64,000 nt of DNA. It comes from Amyloporia xantha (lineage: Eukaryota; Basidiomycota; Agaricomycetes; Polyporales; Adustoporiaceae). Location of the stretch: positions 620,001-684,000 of the forward strand of contig JAYKKR010000003.1 of the NCBI GenBank assembly GCA_036971615.1, read 5' to 3'. Below, piece by piece: positions 36,743-48,545 of this stretch. The notes under the pieces were generated by a model, which did no database searches, was not told where the DNA came from, and saw only the letters and a program-made list of their open reading frames with translations. Each line of letters starts with the position of its first letter. Positions within the stretch are counted from its first letter, which is position 1. The translations under genes and the position numbers were made by a program.

Positions 36743-39700
36743 GTTGATCGCTAATGGAAAGTCACGATCGAGCTGGAGAACTTCGACGAAGAACACCCAG
36801 GGGTGATAAGCAACGAGGGCAGTTTAGGGGGCGGACGGGCTGAAGAGCACCAAACGCGCCCCGCTTCGCGTTGAATCGTCTTATGGGAGGGGCACGGTGA
36901 CAGATCGAGAGAGCAGAGATTGGAAGTCAATGCGCTAATGCTCAAGGCTTCGACAGGATCGTTCACATACCTGACGACATTTGGTAAGAGGCCGCTATAT
37001 ACCGGATGCCAACCAAAGCAGGCAGCTGCTGTACGAAATGGAAGACGTGTGAACATCAGCATCATTTACGCAACGCTCAGTGGCAATGTGATGTTCCATT
37101 GCAGCGCCTGCCGCATGCACGAGTCCTGAGCTTCCTCTGCGGCACGAGCGCAGTAAGCACGCCTCCAATGATAGACCATATCTGAGAAACCCTTCATTCC
37201 ACAACGCCTAGCGATTGTACCACAGCTGACGATGATACACCATACTACTTGCGCACAGACGGCCACAGGGGCGGCCCACAAGCTAGTTGCTACGCGGTGC
37301 CAAACCACGTCTGACGGAATGACCTCGATGAATTGTGGCGTTCGGGGCGCTCCGAAGAGCAGACCTCACAAATAGCGCCGATAGGAGCGGGACTTCTTTC
37401 CAGCACCCCATCTCCCCCTAATGATCCTGCATTGTCCTATCGGAAGCTATCACCGGACCCCTGTAAAGATCAGGACATCGCAGCACAAGTGCTTACTTTG
37501 TGGTTGCTTATAAACACAGAACCCTTTCAGCTGAGAAACAACTGTTGATTCGGGACTCGACGACCCGCAATAAGTTTGACAAAATGACAGCGGTGAGAAT
37601 CTCCCCGAGCCAGATCTGGAGAACCTTTGTGTCGTTCGACATCCGCCACGACCGTCATACCCAGATCTCTCCGAATAATGGCAGATCAACTCCTCCAAAC
37701 GATGACCCTCCCCACCCTCGAGACCTTATCCGAAAGGACATGTACAGTCTTCGCTTCGTTGATAGCACGCGGCAGGCTTGCACGAGTAATAAACTCTGAA
37801 GGAAATTGAAATGATATAAACAACGGAATGGCTCGCGGTCCCAAATCATGCATGAGGCATGTTCGTTGCCAATGAGTTCAATTCGGTGAAACTTTCCTGA
37901 TAGATCCTCAACCACGACTTCTATCGATGCGTGATGATACAACATGATGAACAGGCAGTTTTCTACCGTTTCAGCCGTTTCAGTCGACGCAAGCCTGTTG
38001 AGCCAAAGAGGTCACATTGCGATGACTCGAGAACTGAGCGGGTTTTTGAGCGGACGGACCAGGGCACAGGACGCAGGGTATCAATAATACCTCCTCACCC
38101 ACGCAGACCGCTTGAACCTAATCCAAAGATCGAAACCACAACTCAAACCCGTGACAACTGCATCGCGCTCGACGTGGGTCAGGATTGCACGCTGCGGTTT
38201 CGCCGTCTCGTCGTTCTTCAATCTTTCATCACGAATCCAGGACTCACCACCACGCGCTCACCGTGACGATCGTCGGTGACCACCCGCAAAACCCTGACAG
38301 CGACGGATGACAGCCTCTGTCAATCACCAGTTCCGTGTGAGGGGGAGTTGTGAAGCCCACGCTCGCTGGCCAAGACGAAGCAACGCCCGTTCTACCATCT
38401 TCACTCTCAGTAGAGCTTCTTGATTTCTTTTGAGCGGACGGAGAGGGGTCAGGTCAGCAGGGGGGAGCGCTTGCCCATTGCACGGTATTTCGGCTAGGAA
38501 CCCACGGTGTCGGAACGCTCGACCTATCGCTGCGGACTTCCTCCCATGTCATGGCGTATGGGACGAGTGAGCGGTTCGCACCACGGCGATGCAAGTTAGC
38601 GGAATGCCGTGGCCGATGTCAGGCTATGGACGAAACTTTGGGAGTTGCCTGAGGGAATTGCTCCGAGTCTGAATCCTTGACAAGCCTAACGCAGGAAGAC
38701 AGCACGAGCGAACCCTCTGAATAGTTCTCATTAGCTAGTGTCCAAGTGACTGAAAAAGCGCAGCGAAGCGCGCAATTGGTAGATATGGAGTGGGCAATCA
38801 AGCTCAAGTGTCTACCCTGTAGAAAGCCGAACTGCAACTTGAAGTCTTGAAGTGCTGGCGTCGGGGTGTGCCTCGCTGAGACGCACTTGACGCGCCCCCA
38901 CGTGACTTGACGCGTCGCGCGACGCGTTGGTGGCTCCAGGCTGTCGAACCAGAGACTCTGAGCAGACTGCAGGCTAGGTACGCTGGTGTCGATGTCCCCC
39001 CAATCCTTTGCATCACTTACCGGTGAAAACGTGCCACGAACTGAATTCCTTCCAGAAAGTCACATCGGCCTCGAAATACCATGGCCATTCCAAATTTCCT
39101 GACATTAAGAAGTTACCGCCCTGCTGGCATGCATACATACTAACGTTTCCACGTTCTGCTCAAATCATTCTGACATGTTCAAATCGGCCCCTCAAGGAAC
39201 ATGGGACATCAGAGCAACATTATTTTTAGGGGTAAGGGACATTCTGATGCCAAATTTTAGGGGGGCTGCCGCTGTTGTCAATGATCAAAGGTACTCTGTC
39301 GATTCTGTTGATTCTGTATTTACTAAGGGTTGTGAGAGGCATCTATGATCCAGTCGTTCCTGGTCCCCACACAGAGATGGTACCCGCTGTCGTGCGTTTC
39401 CGGGTTCCTCATGAGCTTACCGAGCGTCCAGTAATAGCTTCGCTCGCGATCGATGGAGTTCACTTTTCGAGTTTGTGTACTTAGAGTCTAAGACAGTTGA
39501 TGAGTCCTATCTCCATTGAAGCTCAGTCGGTCCCACCCGACTCGATCGGACTAACTGAAAATTCCCTGTTTGATTTTCCTTCGATACAACTTCCAACCTC
39601 AGACTCGTCGCATGCAGACCAAAACTTTGAAACGCTGGCGTTGCTATGCATAGCTATGATGACTGATTATTTGCAACGCCTGTTGACTCCAATTATTATC

Positions 39701-40314
39701 TGCCAATAAACTTGAATCGAGTCAACTGCCTGCCCTCGGGAAAGTGTAGGACTGAGAAATCTATCTCATGAGCCAATGACTCTAAATTTCGCGCTGCCCG
39801 TCCGTCTGTACAGTGCATGCATGTTACATTGTTGTCGAAGCGGTCACGTCTGCACTAGGCCTCTTCCTAATCGACTGATTCGTCCTGCTGACTCAGTGAC
39901 TAGCCTCTAGGTAACTTATGGACTTCCCGTACCCACAGAACGTCTGGCAGAGTTGCAGCTGACGCATGTATCAAGCTTCCGAGCCTGCTCTAATATCGAT
40001 ATCATGAGCGCCTCATGACCCTGGTTTGGTAGCAGCAGCCTATACATACCTGGGAACTTCCCGGTCTTCCTGATCGCGAACCCGCTGTCATGCACGCATC
40101 CCTTTCGAAGGCACATGGAACGTGCATCCAACCCACTTCTCTAGGTCGACGTCGGTCAGAGACTCCTCAGGTGAGTGCATTGCCCGCGAACGCATCAGCG
40201 GGCCCGGGTGACACGGTATGATCTTAATCGGCTCATTCGTCAGTAGAGGTGCTCTACCTCTCGTTTACATTCGAAACGTATACCCCGCGAACCTGAGGCT
40301 TCATCGTCGCAACG
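36743..40314. other. 3.6-kb stretch without a recognised gene
   Basis: On the minus strand a 96-codon frame at 37655-37945, starting MLYHHASIEVVVEDLSGKFH, has protein-like composition, but I do not recognise it and cannot extend it. Near 38,880-38,935 a cluster of ACGCGT/GACGCG motifs and a CACGTG site forms a short palindromic run. The remaining frames are short. Confidence 0.4.
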
Positions 40315-41127
40315 ATGAGTACCCACTCGAACAACATGTCGGCTCTCAGAATCGTACTGGTGATCATTGCGACGTACGCGAACCATGTCACCCTTACGCC
40401 GCCCACCCCTCCGGCATCGAAGACGGACACCATGAAGGAACTCGACTCGTCGGAGCGTTTCTTCACGAGCGTCGTCAGGAGAGTGGTTGCGATTAACAGG
40501 GCATGTCATCTCGTCGCCCCTCCATGCATATGAGTACTGGGACTGATATCACGCTTCCAACCACCGCAGCACTTATCATGGGTCGTCGCCGGCTGCGAAA
40601 TCGCCACTGGCCTCGCGCGCGCATACCCCGCTACCACACTCGGGAAACTGGTCTTAACCGCACTGACTTTCCGCGGCAGCCACCATGCGACCGCGTCCAG
40701 CGTAACACCCGCTCTCCTCGCCGGGTGCGGTCTCGCGGTCACGGGTGCGCTCATCCGCGTCCAGTGCTACCGCACGCTGGGCTCGCAATTCACTTTCGAG
40801 CTGGCTCTCAAAGACTCCTACCGCCTCTGCACCAGCGGGCCGTACTCCATCGTTCGCCACCCGAGCTATACGGGCATGATACTGAACGTCGTCGGACAAC
40901 TGTTGTGGGCTGGCGCCGAAGGGTCGTGGGTGCGGGAGAGCGGGATCCTCGATACCGCTATCGGGAGGGTCGTTGCGGCGATTTCCGTCACGGCGAGAGT
41001 CTATGGGGCGGTCAGTGTGGCGCTGAGATGCGCGCAGGAGGATAGGAACTTGAAGGGCAAGTTCGGCGACGAGTGGGTGGAATGGGCGAAGAGGGTTCGA
41101 TACCGCCTCGTGCCTGGTCTGTACTGA
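40315..41127 (+). CDS. isoprenylcysteine carboxyl methyltransferase-like membrane protein
   Basis: A member of the ICMT family, integral membrane enzymes that transfer a methyl group from S-adenosylmethionine; the classic substrate is the C-terminal prenylated cysteine of proteins. The N-terminal exon MSTHSNNMSALRIVLVIIAT is hydrophobic. After one intron of about 57 bases the body begins HLSWVVAGCEIATGLARAYP. Diagnostic for the family are TGALIRVQCYRTLGSQFTFE, CTSGPYSIVRHPSYTGMILN (the G-x-Y-x-x-x-RHPSY-x-G motif) and, near the end, EDRNLKGKFGDEWVEWAKRV (E-x-x-L...F-x-x-EY/W). It ends LVPGLY at the TGA 41125-41127. At about 250 residues it fits the family. Many basidiomycetes carry several diverged copies of this kind, so the substrate need not be a prenyl protein. 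Its 3' end converges on the adenylate-forming reductase gene 190 bases away. Confidence 0.87.
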
Positions 41128-41317
41128 TAGCGTATTCTCAAGTCTTGGTCAGGGTCTTGCACGAAAAAGTGGAGTTTCCAGCAATCGCTTCATCTCATCA
41201 GACAGCGGGTATTGCTGTCAAGGCACGCCAGTAACTCTGCAATCGAAGTATGCGCGGGATACAAATACATGGCCGTTCCATGGTAGATTTTTATAACCAC
41301 CCGAATTGTGACGCTAA

Positions 41318-44300
41318 TCATGAGATAAATTGTTTGCTCTTCCAGAATCTCATCCATCCCTTTACGTCATCCCGATTCAAACTAGACATGTTTCGGAGGG
41401 TTGGGCTTCCCTTCTCTGCGTTCGCTGTCTCGAATAATGACAAGCCGGCCAGCTCGGTCTCACTCGGTGGTGCTTCCCTGTCCAGATTGACCAAGCTCTC
41501 GAAGAAGTCGAGCAACTTGAGAGCAGGCTGTGAATCACGGGGTCACTTGAGCATTATGCAGTGAACCGCGATACATCGCAATGACTCACGATATTGCTCA
41601 AATCTTGAGCAGATGCGTGCTCGTTTACGTCTTTCAACCTCTTCACCCACTCTTGGTAGGAGACGGAGGGTAAACCACCTCCCATGTCATCGTTGATGAC
41701 GGAAAGGACTTCCACCGACTTGACAGGGCGCGGATGGACGATATTCACGAGCGGGAAATCATGCGTTCCCAGCATTATGTCGGACACAGTGTCGGCGACC
41801 GCGTCCATTGGGACCCATGAGATCATCTGCCATCAAGCGTAAGCCCCACCTTATGCAGAATCGAGAATGACATCGTACGCACCCCATCCAATTCCGGCAG
41901 ACATCCCAAAGCGATGCTGGACTTGACAAGAATCGGGAACCACTCCGTAGTGTTCCATATGCCACCCTTCCTCGAGCCGCATATCTGGCCTATCCGCAGC
42001 GTGGTCGTGCTAAACCCGGCTTTGCGCGCGTTTCCCAGCACCTACCAGGAAACGTCGGTCAGCCCGCCAAACGAACAGGAGGGCCCACAGGGACCCAACA
42101 TACCTCCTCCACGACAAACTTCGCCGTTCCGTATCCGGAGCCTATCGCGATGGCAGGGTCGCCGAGTGTGGTCTCCGGCACAGGCCCTTCTCTCTGCGTG
42201 CGCCATCCCTGTGCCGCCGACACGGACGACGTGAAGAAAAAGCGGGCTTCTGGGACGAGGCATGCCAGTCGGACCGCCGCGATTATGTGTGACTCGAAGG
42301 ACGCGAGCGCGAGGTTGAAGTCGACACGCCAGGCGTTGTGCACGATGTGAGTCACCGACTGGCGAAGCTAAACCGAACACAGGTGAGCATTGCCTATCCT
42401 CACTGCCGAGAAGCTGCAAAAATTACCTTATCGAGCAGTGCAGTGTCCAGGCCGAAATCCTCTCGGCTTAGGTCTCCCGCGAGGAGACTGAGCTTCGGAC
42501 TGGCCAAAACGTCCGTGGCCAGCGATGCGGCGTCGAAAGCCGCACGCTGGCGATCCAGAAGCGCTGTCCCGCGATTTAGCGCATGCACATGTCTAACAGC
42601 AGGATGCGAGAGTAAAGTGGCAAGGACATGGGCCCCGAGGACTCCCGTCGTCCCAGTAATAAGCACGACTGCGCCATCTTCCGCCGACCTACGCCGCCCA
42701 TTGAGAGGTGCAGCCTCCGGGAGCAGTGCAGTGTACTTTTTGATCGAGGCCTCGATGTCTGCCACGGGCGCCCCTGGACGCGTCGCACTGCTTGAGCCGG
42801 ACTGAACGAGTGAGGCGACAGATTTCGCAAGCTCTGAGATTGTCGGGTTGCTGAAGATGAAGTTGGGCTGCACCAGCTGTGCGGTCGCAGGGCTGGATGA
42901 GGCGCGAAGGGCACCTACTATCCGATTGCGAAGGAACGTAGCGGTCAAGCTTGCCAGGATACCAATGAGAATGCTTCAGGGTAGAGGCGGTCGATATGAG
43001 AGATCCTCACCTATTGAAGCCCTGCTCGAACAAATCTTCACTGACAGACAGAGCCCGCCCGTCCATCAATGAGGAGACATGTACGCCGAGCCATGTCTGC
43101 ACGTCGTCAACGCTCCATGAAGCAGGCGGGGCGATATTGTGCGCGTTCGTACTGTCATCGACAGTCTTATATCTGCAGACATCCAATGAGTTCTTCAAGC
43201 CTGCAACTCAGCAAGGTACAATAGAGTAAAATACCCACAAAGCATCAATATCCGCCTCATACAAGGTCGTGGTTTGCCTGCGAATGACAGTACCCTTGGC
43301 AGCCCGGGGAAACGGTCGTGCAGGATCAGCCACGATGATCATCTCCTTGAATATCCTTGCAAAGGCAGGTGCGATTTGGTTCGCCTCCTCTACCTGAGGC
43401 CTATACATGACATGACAAAGATGAGGGCCGACGACTCATCGAACAAGAACTTCAGTAGAACTCACCAAATAGCATTCCGAAATTCGACGAGCGCATCCTC
43501 ATCTCCAGGCTGTATCTCATGCGCAGGATCCAGCTCGACGATGATCCCGGGCTGTTCCCGCCCCCGCCCGAACATGAGCGCACCCTTCACCCAGGGGTGC
43601 GCGCCGATGTGGCCCTCTTGCTGTATCGGCACGATCTTCTCGCCTGAGTTCAGGTCAGGGAGCATCCACGTGAAACAGAAGTCCGCGTACCATTGCTGAG
43701 CACCAGAACATCGTCCGAACGACCGACTCTGACAAGACGCGGTGTCGCGTGAGTGCGCGAACACTGGCATCAACCGCGGGGTGGTACGTACATCCGCCAG
43801 AGACCAGGCTTGGTAGGGTGGGGCTCCCACAGGTCGGACGTCGCGTAGCCTTTCTCTCCGTTGGGCAAGTTCTCCTTGCTCGGCTGATGCGTCGGACATG
43901 TCTGCACGAGGGAATGAATATATCAACATCCACACCCACGTCGTTCGTGCCAAGCTGACTCACCAAAAACACCAATTCGTATGAGCCGTCTCCTTGCGGG
44001 ACCCATCGTATGTTGGGCTCTGCGGAGAACTGGATCCACTGCCAGTCCTCGCGGGTCTTGCCTGCTGGATTATATTTGGCTGTCGGGGTAATATCGAACG
44101 TCGCCACGGGTGCCCCGAACTCGGTCCCACCGTACATATTGCAGAGGTAGACACCTGCGTCGACCAGCTTCTTACCGTTCTGTTCGGAGAGGGGGCCTCC
44201 TGCGAACAACTTGCGAAGTGCGAAGGAGACGGACGTTCAACGCGCCGTCGAGAATTCAAGGTAACAGCGAAACCGCTCACCAGCATGGGGATCGAGGCGA

Positions 44301-45288
44301 GAAACTTGACGTGATCTTCGTCATGCGCCCACGCCTACGCGCATGAGCTCGAACGCAATTCTGGACGGAAATAAGCTGCTTACCTCAATGAATGCGGGCA
44401 CAGCTGGGATGCACGTGCAGCCCGTCCTCCGAGCAGCATCTATGGTGTTTTCAGGAGTGGGCAGAGTCGGGGGAGGCCCAGATGCGCCCGAGGATGGAAT
44501 ATGGCCACAGGCTCAATGCCGACAAGCGCCTGATAGAGCTGCATCATCATCCCCATCGTGTGGAATGGCGGGAGCATGGGCGAGCCCCAGCGCAGGCCGC
44601 GATCACGCGTGTCGATGGCACCCGGAGCTGCCGTCCACTGGAGGATTGTTGTCCTTGTCTGCGGGATCGGCTTAGGGAACCCGGTAGACCCAGAGGAGTG
44701 CAAGTAGAGAACAATGTCGGTAGGGCCAGGGTCCTCCGCCGGTGAGGGGTAAGGAGGCGGCGTCGAGATCGGAACAGGTACTGCGGAGGGAGGGACAAAC
44801 TGCGGGAAGACGTCCGAGAGAGCCGGGTGGTCGTCCACTTGCAGAGCAAAATCAGCGGGCAAGAGAGTGCGGACGGCATCGGTCAACGCGCTGAACGAAG
44901 GTTGGGAGATGATTCGGTGGCAATGAGTTCCCTGGAGCATATTGGCGATCGCGGGGGCAGAGTTGCGCGGAGACATGGGGAATGGCACTAGCCCAGCACG
45001 GACTATCCCAACGGTCAGTGCATGGTATAGCAAGGTATCGCAACTGACGACGACTGCGACGACTGCGCGGTCCGGACCACCGCGCCCAGGACGAACGGCG
45101 TGAGCGATGCGATGGGTGGCCTCGGCGAATTCTTGCGCAGTGACTGAACCGTAGTCGGAGGATGCAGGGTCCAGCGCAGGGAAGACCCACACCAACCGCG
45201 ATGGATTGTGCTTCGCATGAAAATCGAGGAAGCCAGGGAGAACGGTGATGCTGCCGTCCACTGGAGGAAAGCTCGGTGTGACCGACAT
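41318..45288 (-). CDS. adenylate-forming reductase (A-T-R, NRPS-like)
   Basis: A three-domain enzyme that activates a carboxylic or amino acid with ATP, loads it on a phosphopantetheine arm and releases it with NAD(P)H, usually as an aldehyde. The adenylation domain starts MSVTPSFPPVDGSITVLPGF. It holds YLHSSGSTGFPKPIPQ (ATP-binding motif), NMYGGTEFGAPVATF, GEKGYATSDLWEPHP, VGRSDDVLVLSNG and PRAAKGTVIRRQT (the conserved A10 lysine). The thiolation domain has DLFEQGFNSLTATFLRNRI near 43.0 kb; the Ser that takes the cofactor is split by an intron. The reductase domain has VLITGTTGVLGAHVLATLL (NAD(P) binding), HNAWRVDFNLALASFE, FFTSSVSAAQGW, GYGTAKFVVEEV (YxxxK) and STTTLRIGQICGSRKGGIWN. It ends WKSKQFIS. 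About 1,050 residues, typical for basidiomycete reductases of this class. The substrate cannot be told from the sequence. About a dozen short introns; no disabling change seen. Confidence 0.93.
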
Positions 45289-45350
45289 GGCTTAACGAAT
45301 GTCTGGCCCAGACGACGGTAATACAAGCACGAAAAAGACTGGAGGGCATC

Positions 45351-45361
45351 GTATTATATGG
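45351..45361 (-). promoter_or_regulatory. TATA-like element of the adenylate-forming reductase
   Basis: CCATATAATAC on the minus strand, about 65 bases before the ATG at 45288. Confidence 0.45.
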
Positions 45362-46573
45362 CCAGGGGGGCTGCAGGGATTGGGTTGATGAATGATGATG
45401 GTGCAGACAGTAGGGCCCGATGCCCGAGGCCGAGGGCAGGTGTTGCGGGAAAGTAGTACTTGCCGTCTAATTAATTCTGACCTTCGACTGATATACCATA
45501 TTTGTGTGATGCATCCTGATCCTAAAGCTTCACGAAAATCATAGGATTCGGAGGGACACGTCACGTCCGAATCCTCTCGATTTGAATCACTTTCGTGATC
45601 ATACAGTTGCAATGTTTAGCCTACTACTCATGAAGCAGCAGAAAGATTTCACTCACTGGATTGGCTGACAAGGTTGCCCATGGCTTCAGATAACCACTAT
45701 CTGAACAAAGAGCATGCTTATCATATGCATGTATTCGTCCTAACTTCTCTCGTTCCGACGAGATCGCAAGTGCCACATCCGGTGATGTGCAGCGACTTCA
45801 CTCTCACAGGCAGCGCCAAAGAACTGATAAAAAATCATTCAAGGTACGCGCGTGGAGTAAGCTTCTCGACGTGCTATTTGATTGGAAGTGCGACGTCCGT
45901 GTGGTCGTTGTGAGGATGGGGCGTTCTGCCTCTTGCACGATGTCAAGTCCCTTAGACTGTAAAGCCGCATAAGCAGCCTGAGGGACTGGTCACGGGCAAA
46001 GAGCTTAATGTTTTCGCCATGACGATTCTACAAATACTCTGTATATAATCCCGCACCTACTGTCTGCACAGGGCGATGCCCTCGCGGACAATAAATGGAG
46101 ACAAATTTAAACAAAACGGGCAAAGGTCATCATTGAAGACCAAATGTAAATCTCCATAACTAGGCACTCACCAGGCTTCTCATGATCATGACTATAGTCC
46201 TCTATCCTTTCAGAGCCGCATTTTGAGAAATGGTGCCAGTGCGCGATGTCTGATGCTGATGAGGCCCGGGATCATGGCAAAGAAAGGCCTGTTGCCAGAC
46301 TTCGATTGACAGCACAACTTAAGCTGGCAATTGGGGCCAAATGAATGCAGGCAAGTTCTCACCCGTTACTACCGTATCGCTCAATTCATACTGACAGCAC
46401 GAGCCGCTGAACGTCAGGAACCAACTTCTTGTAAAGTTCACACTACAATCAGTCCTGTGACTGGCCTGAGAAACACGAATCCATCTGGTTACTCTTCTCC
46501 ATGCTAGCACTGGTGGTTCTCATGTCAAGCAGATCCTGCCCAACTTCTCTCAAGATTGCTACATCATGCATTC

Positions 46574-46581
46574 GTATATAG
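46574..46581 (+). promoter_or_regulatory. TATA-like element of aquaporin paralogue 2
   Basis: GTATATAG, about 85 bases upstream of the ATG at 46661. Confidence 0.45.
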
Positions 46582-46660
46582 TCTGATAGGCTGATGTCCA
46601 CCCTACTCTTCTCTCATCGCTATATTGCCCGCTGCCACCTCCGTGTTCCGTCCGTGAAGA

Positions 46661-48142
46661 ATGAAGGCCGGCTCCCTCGTAAACAACGCCATGGCCGTCG
46701 AGCTGCCCGTCGACTCAGCCATGAGCACCCGGCCAAAGTCGAGGATCATGGTCGCTTGGCAGAAGCACCGCCATGGACGCCTTGGCTGGCTCGTGCAGTT
46801 CATCGCAGAGGCGGTGAGTCGAAAGTTGATAACTATGTTCCATCACCCTTCGATCTCAAGGGACTTCCGAGCAGACAGCGACGTTCTTGTACACGTATTC
46901 GGGCGTAGGATCCGAGGCTGCGTATGTACTGGGAAATATCCTGGGGTTGACCAATTTGGGCAGTGCGTATACCGCGCGGCGCTCTGCCATGGCCACCCGC
47001 CGTCAGGTGGGAGGATGATTGATGATATTGACGTGCATCGCAGGCATACTTCAGATCGGTGTGGCTTATGCTGTGGGGATCGCTATGGCAGTGTCGATAT
47101 GTCTGGTCAGTCTGGATTCGTCCTTATCTGTGTGCTGCGGGAACCTGATCATTGTATTTGCAGTCAACGTCCTTCGGCTACGCCAATCCTGCGTTCACGA
47201 TCCATGCAGTGGTCTTCGGGCGTTGCAAGCCTTTCAGAGGTCTCAGGTACCTTCATTTTCATAGCCACTTATACGAAAGTAGGCGTTCTCATTGACTCCC
47301 TCGCAGACTAATCGTTGCGCAAATCCTCGGAGCATACATAGCGTGCCTGCTTGTCTACGTGCAATACCACAACTTGATCTCGGTATTACTCGGAACCCCT
47401 TCCTATGCCTTAGCTTCGCTTGGTCTGATGTTCTCTCCAGACAGCCGTTGAGGTTCTCAAGAAGAAAGGTACATACGACGACGTGATGTTCACTTCAGAG
47501 GGTCCCGGCGGTATCTTCGGATTCTACGCCACGCCCGGCGCGAACCTCGGCCCCATCTTCCTGAACGAGTTTGTCTCAGTGCGTTTCCTCTCACACACCA
47601 AGCACTTACCACTTCAAGCTAATGCTCATCCTCGTTTGTGCAGGATTTCGTACTCGGTCTAGTCTTCCTCGGCGCGATCGACACTACGAACGTCTTCGTC
47701 CCCCCTGCTATGGTACCCTGGCTCATCGGTTTCACATAGTGCGTCATTCGTGCATTAAATCCACCCAGGAAGGCCAGACCTCATCTTCTAAACTTCGTGT
47801 CGTTATCTCTTCACAGCGCGGTGGTCATCTGGGGCTACGCTCCTGTCGCATTGGCCACTAACTCCGCGCGTGACGTTGGGGGCCGCCTCGCCGCGCTCTC
47901 TATATGGGGAATGAGTGCTTCTGGCGGGAGGTATGCCGCGATCGCTGCGCTGACCAGCATACCTGCGACGCTATTTGCTGGTGTGTTCTATGAATTCATC
48001 CTCAGTGATTCTGCTCGACGTGCGTCATCTATCATTCTTCTGCTGTATTGACATTCAAATATTCCTGGCTGTAGCTATCGCTCCTGCACATCTTGAGATG
48101 GTAGCTGCACAAGAGAAGATTAAAGAGGCCAATATTTCGTAG
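46661..48142 (+). CDS. aquaporin-like MIP channel, paralogue 2
   Basis: Start MKAGSLVNNAMAVELPVDSA, then MVAWQKHRHGRLGWLVQFIA. The membrane core reads TFLYTYSGVGSEAAYVLGNI, GILQIGVAYAVGIAMAVSIC, YANPAFTIHAVVFGRC (first NPA), LIVAQILGAYIACLLVYVQY, TSEGPGGIFGFYATPGANLG, DFVLGLVFLGAIDTTNVFVP and VVIWGYAPVALATNSARDVG. The second pore motif is NSA rather than NPA, as in the paralogue at 27.4 kb. The final exon, after a 60-base intron, encodes PIAPAHLEMVAAQEKIKEAN and stops at the TAG 48140-48142. About 310 residues with six predicted helices. MIP channels conduct water, glycerol or other small neutral solutes; the selectivity of this NPA/NSA group is not known to me. Intron positions parallel the first copy. 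Its 3' end faces the alcohol dehydrogenase gene. Confidence 0.92.
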
Positions 48143-48545
48143 ATGGCCGACTAGCGTCGTCTTGCTGCATCTGACTTTATAAACCATATACGATCCAAAC
48201 TTCGTACATAAGAGCGGTCTTTAATGACTCTGTTAGATTTGCGATTCAAGGGTGACCACGACATGCTCTTGAAACCTCTACTCTTCTCGTTAAGCTTCAC
48301 ATTGGCTGGTATTGTCGATGGTATTGGCAAGATCATACAGCACGGCAACAAGTACTCAGTACATTCCACAGTTCCCGTCGCCGGGCGCTTGCAACTCTCA
48401 ACCCCATTGTACACCGGTATACATCGTATTTCCTCTTGCAGGCCATATTCAGGTATTGTGTCGGCTTTCAATAGCTAACGTAATTCTTGCCACTCTAACG
48501 TACATGATAACAGAAATTCATCTCCGGTCGTCCAAATCCCATGCC
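48143..48545. other. convergent intergenic spacer
   Basis: A 400-base spacer between convergent aquaporin and alcohol dehydrogenase genes. Only 3' untranslated sequence is expected; no other feature is seen. Confidence 0.5.

Larger units (their letters stand above)
45289..46660. other. divergent intergenic region
   Basis: It lies between two divergently transcribed genes, the adenylate-forming reductase and the second aquaporin, and should hold both promoters. The 106-codon minus-strand frame at 45292-45612 abuts the reductase start and is probably untranslated leader. No other gene is seen. Confidence 0.5.

Noticed and set aside
37655..37945. 96-codon minus-strand frame MLYHHASIEVVVEDLSG
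   Set aside because: Protein-like composition, but no recognised family and no further exons; kept only as a note in the gap entry.
45292..45612. 106-codon frame next to the adenylate-forming reductase start
   Set aside because: It overlaps the TATA-like element and the expected leader of that gene, and is out of character with any domain.
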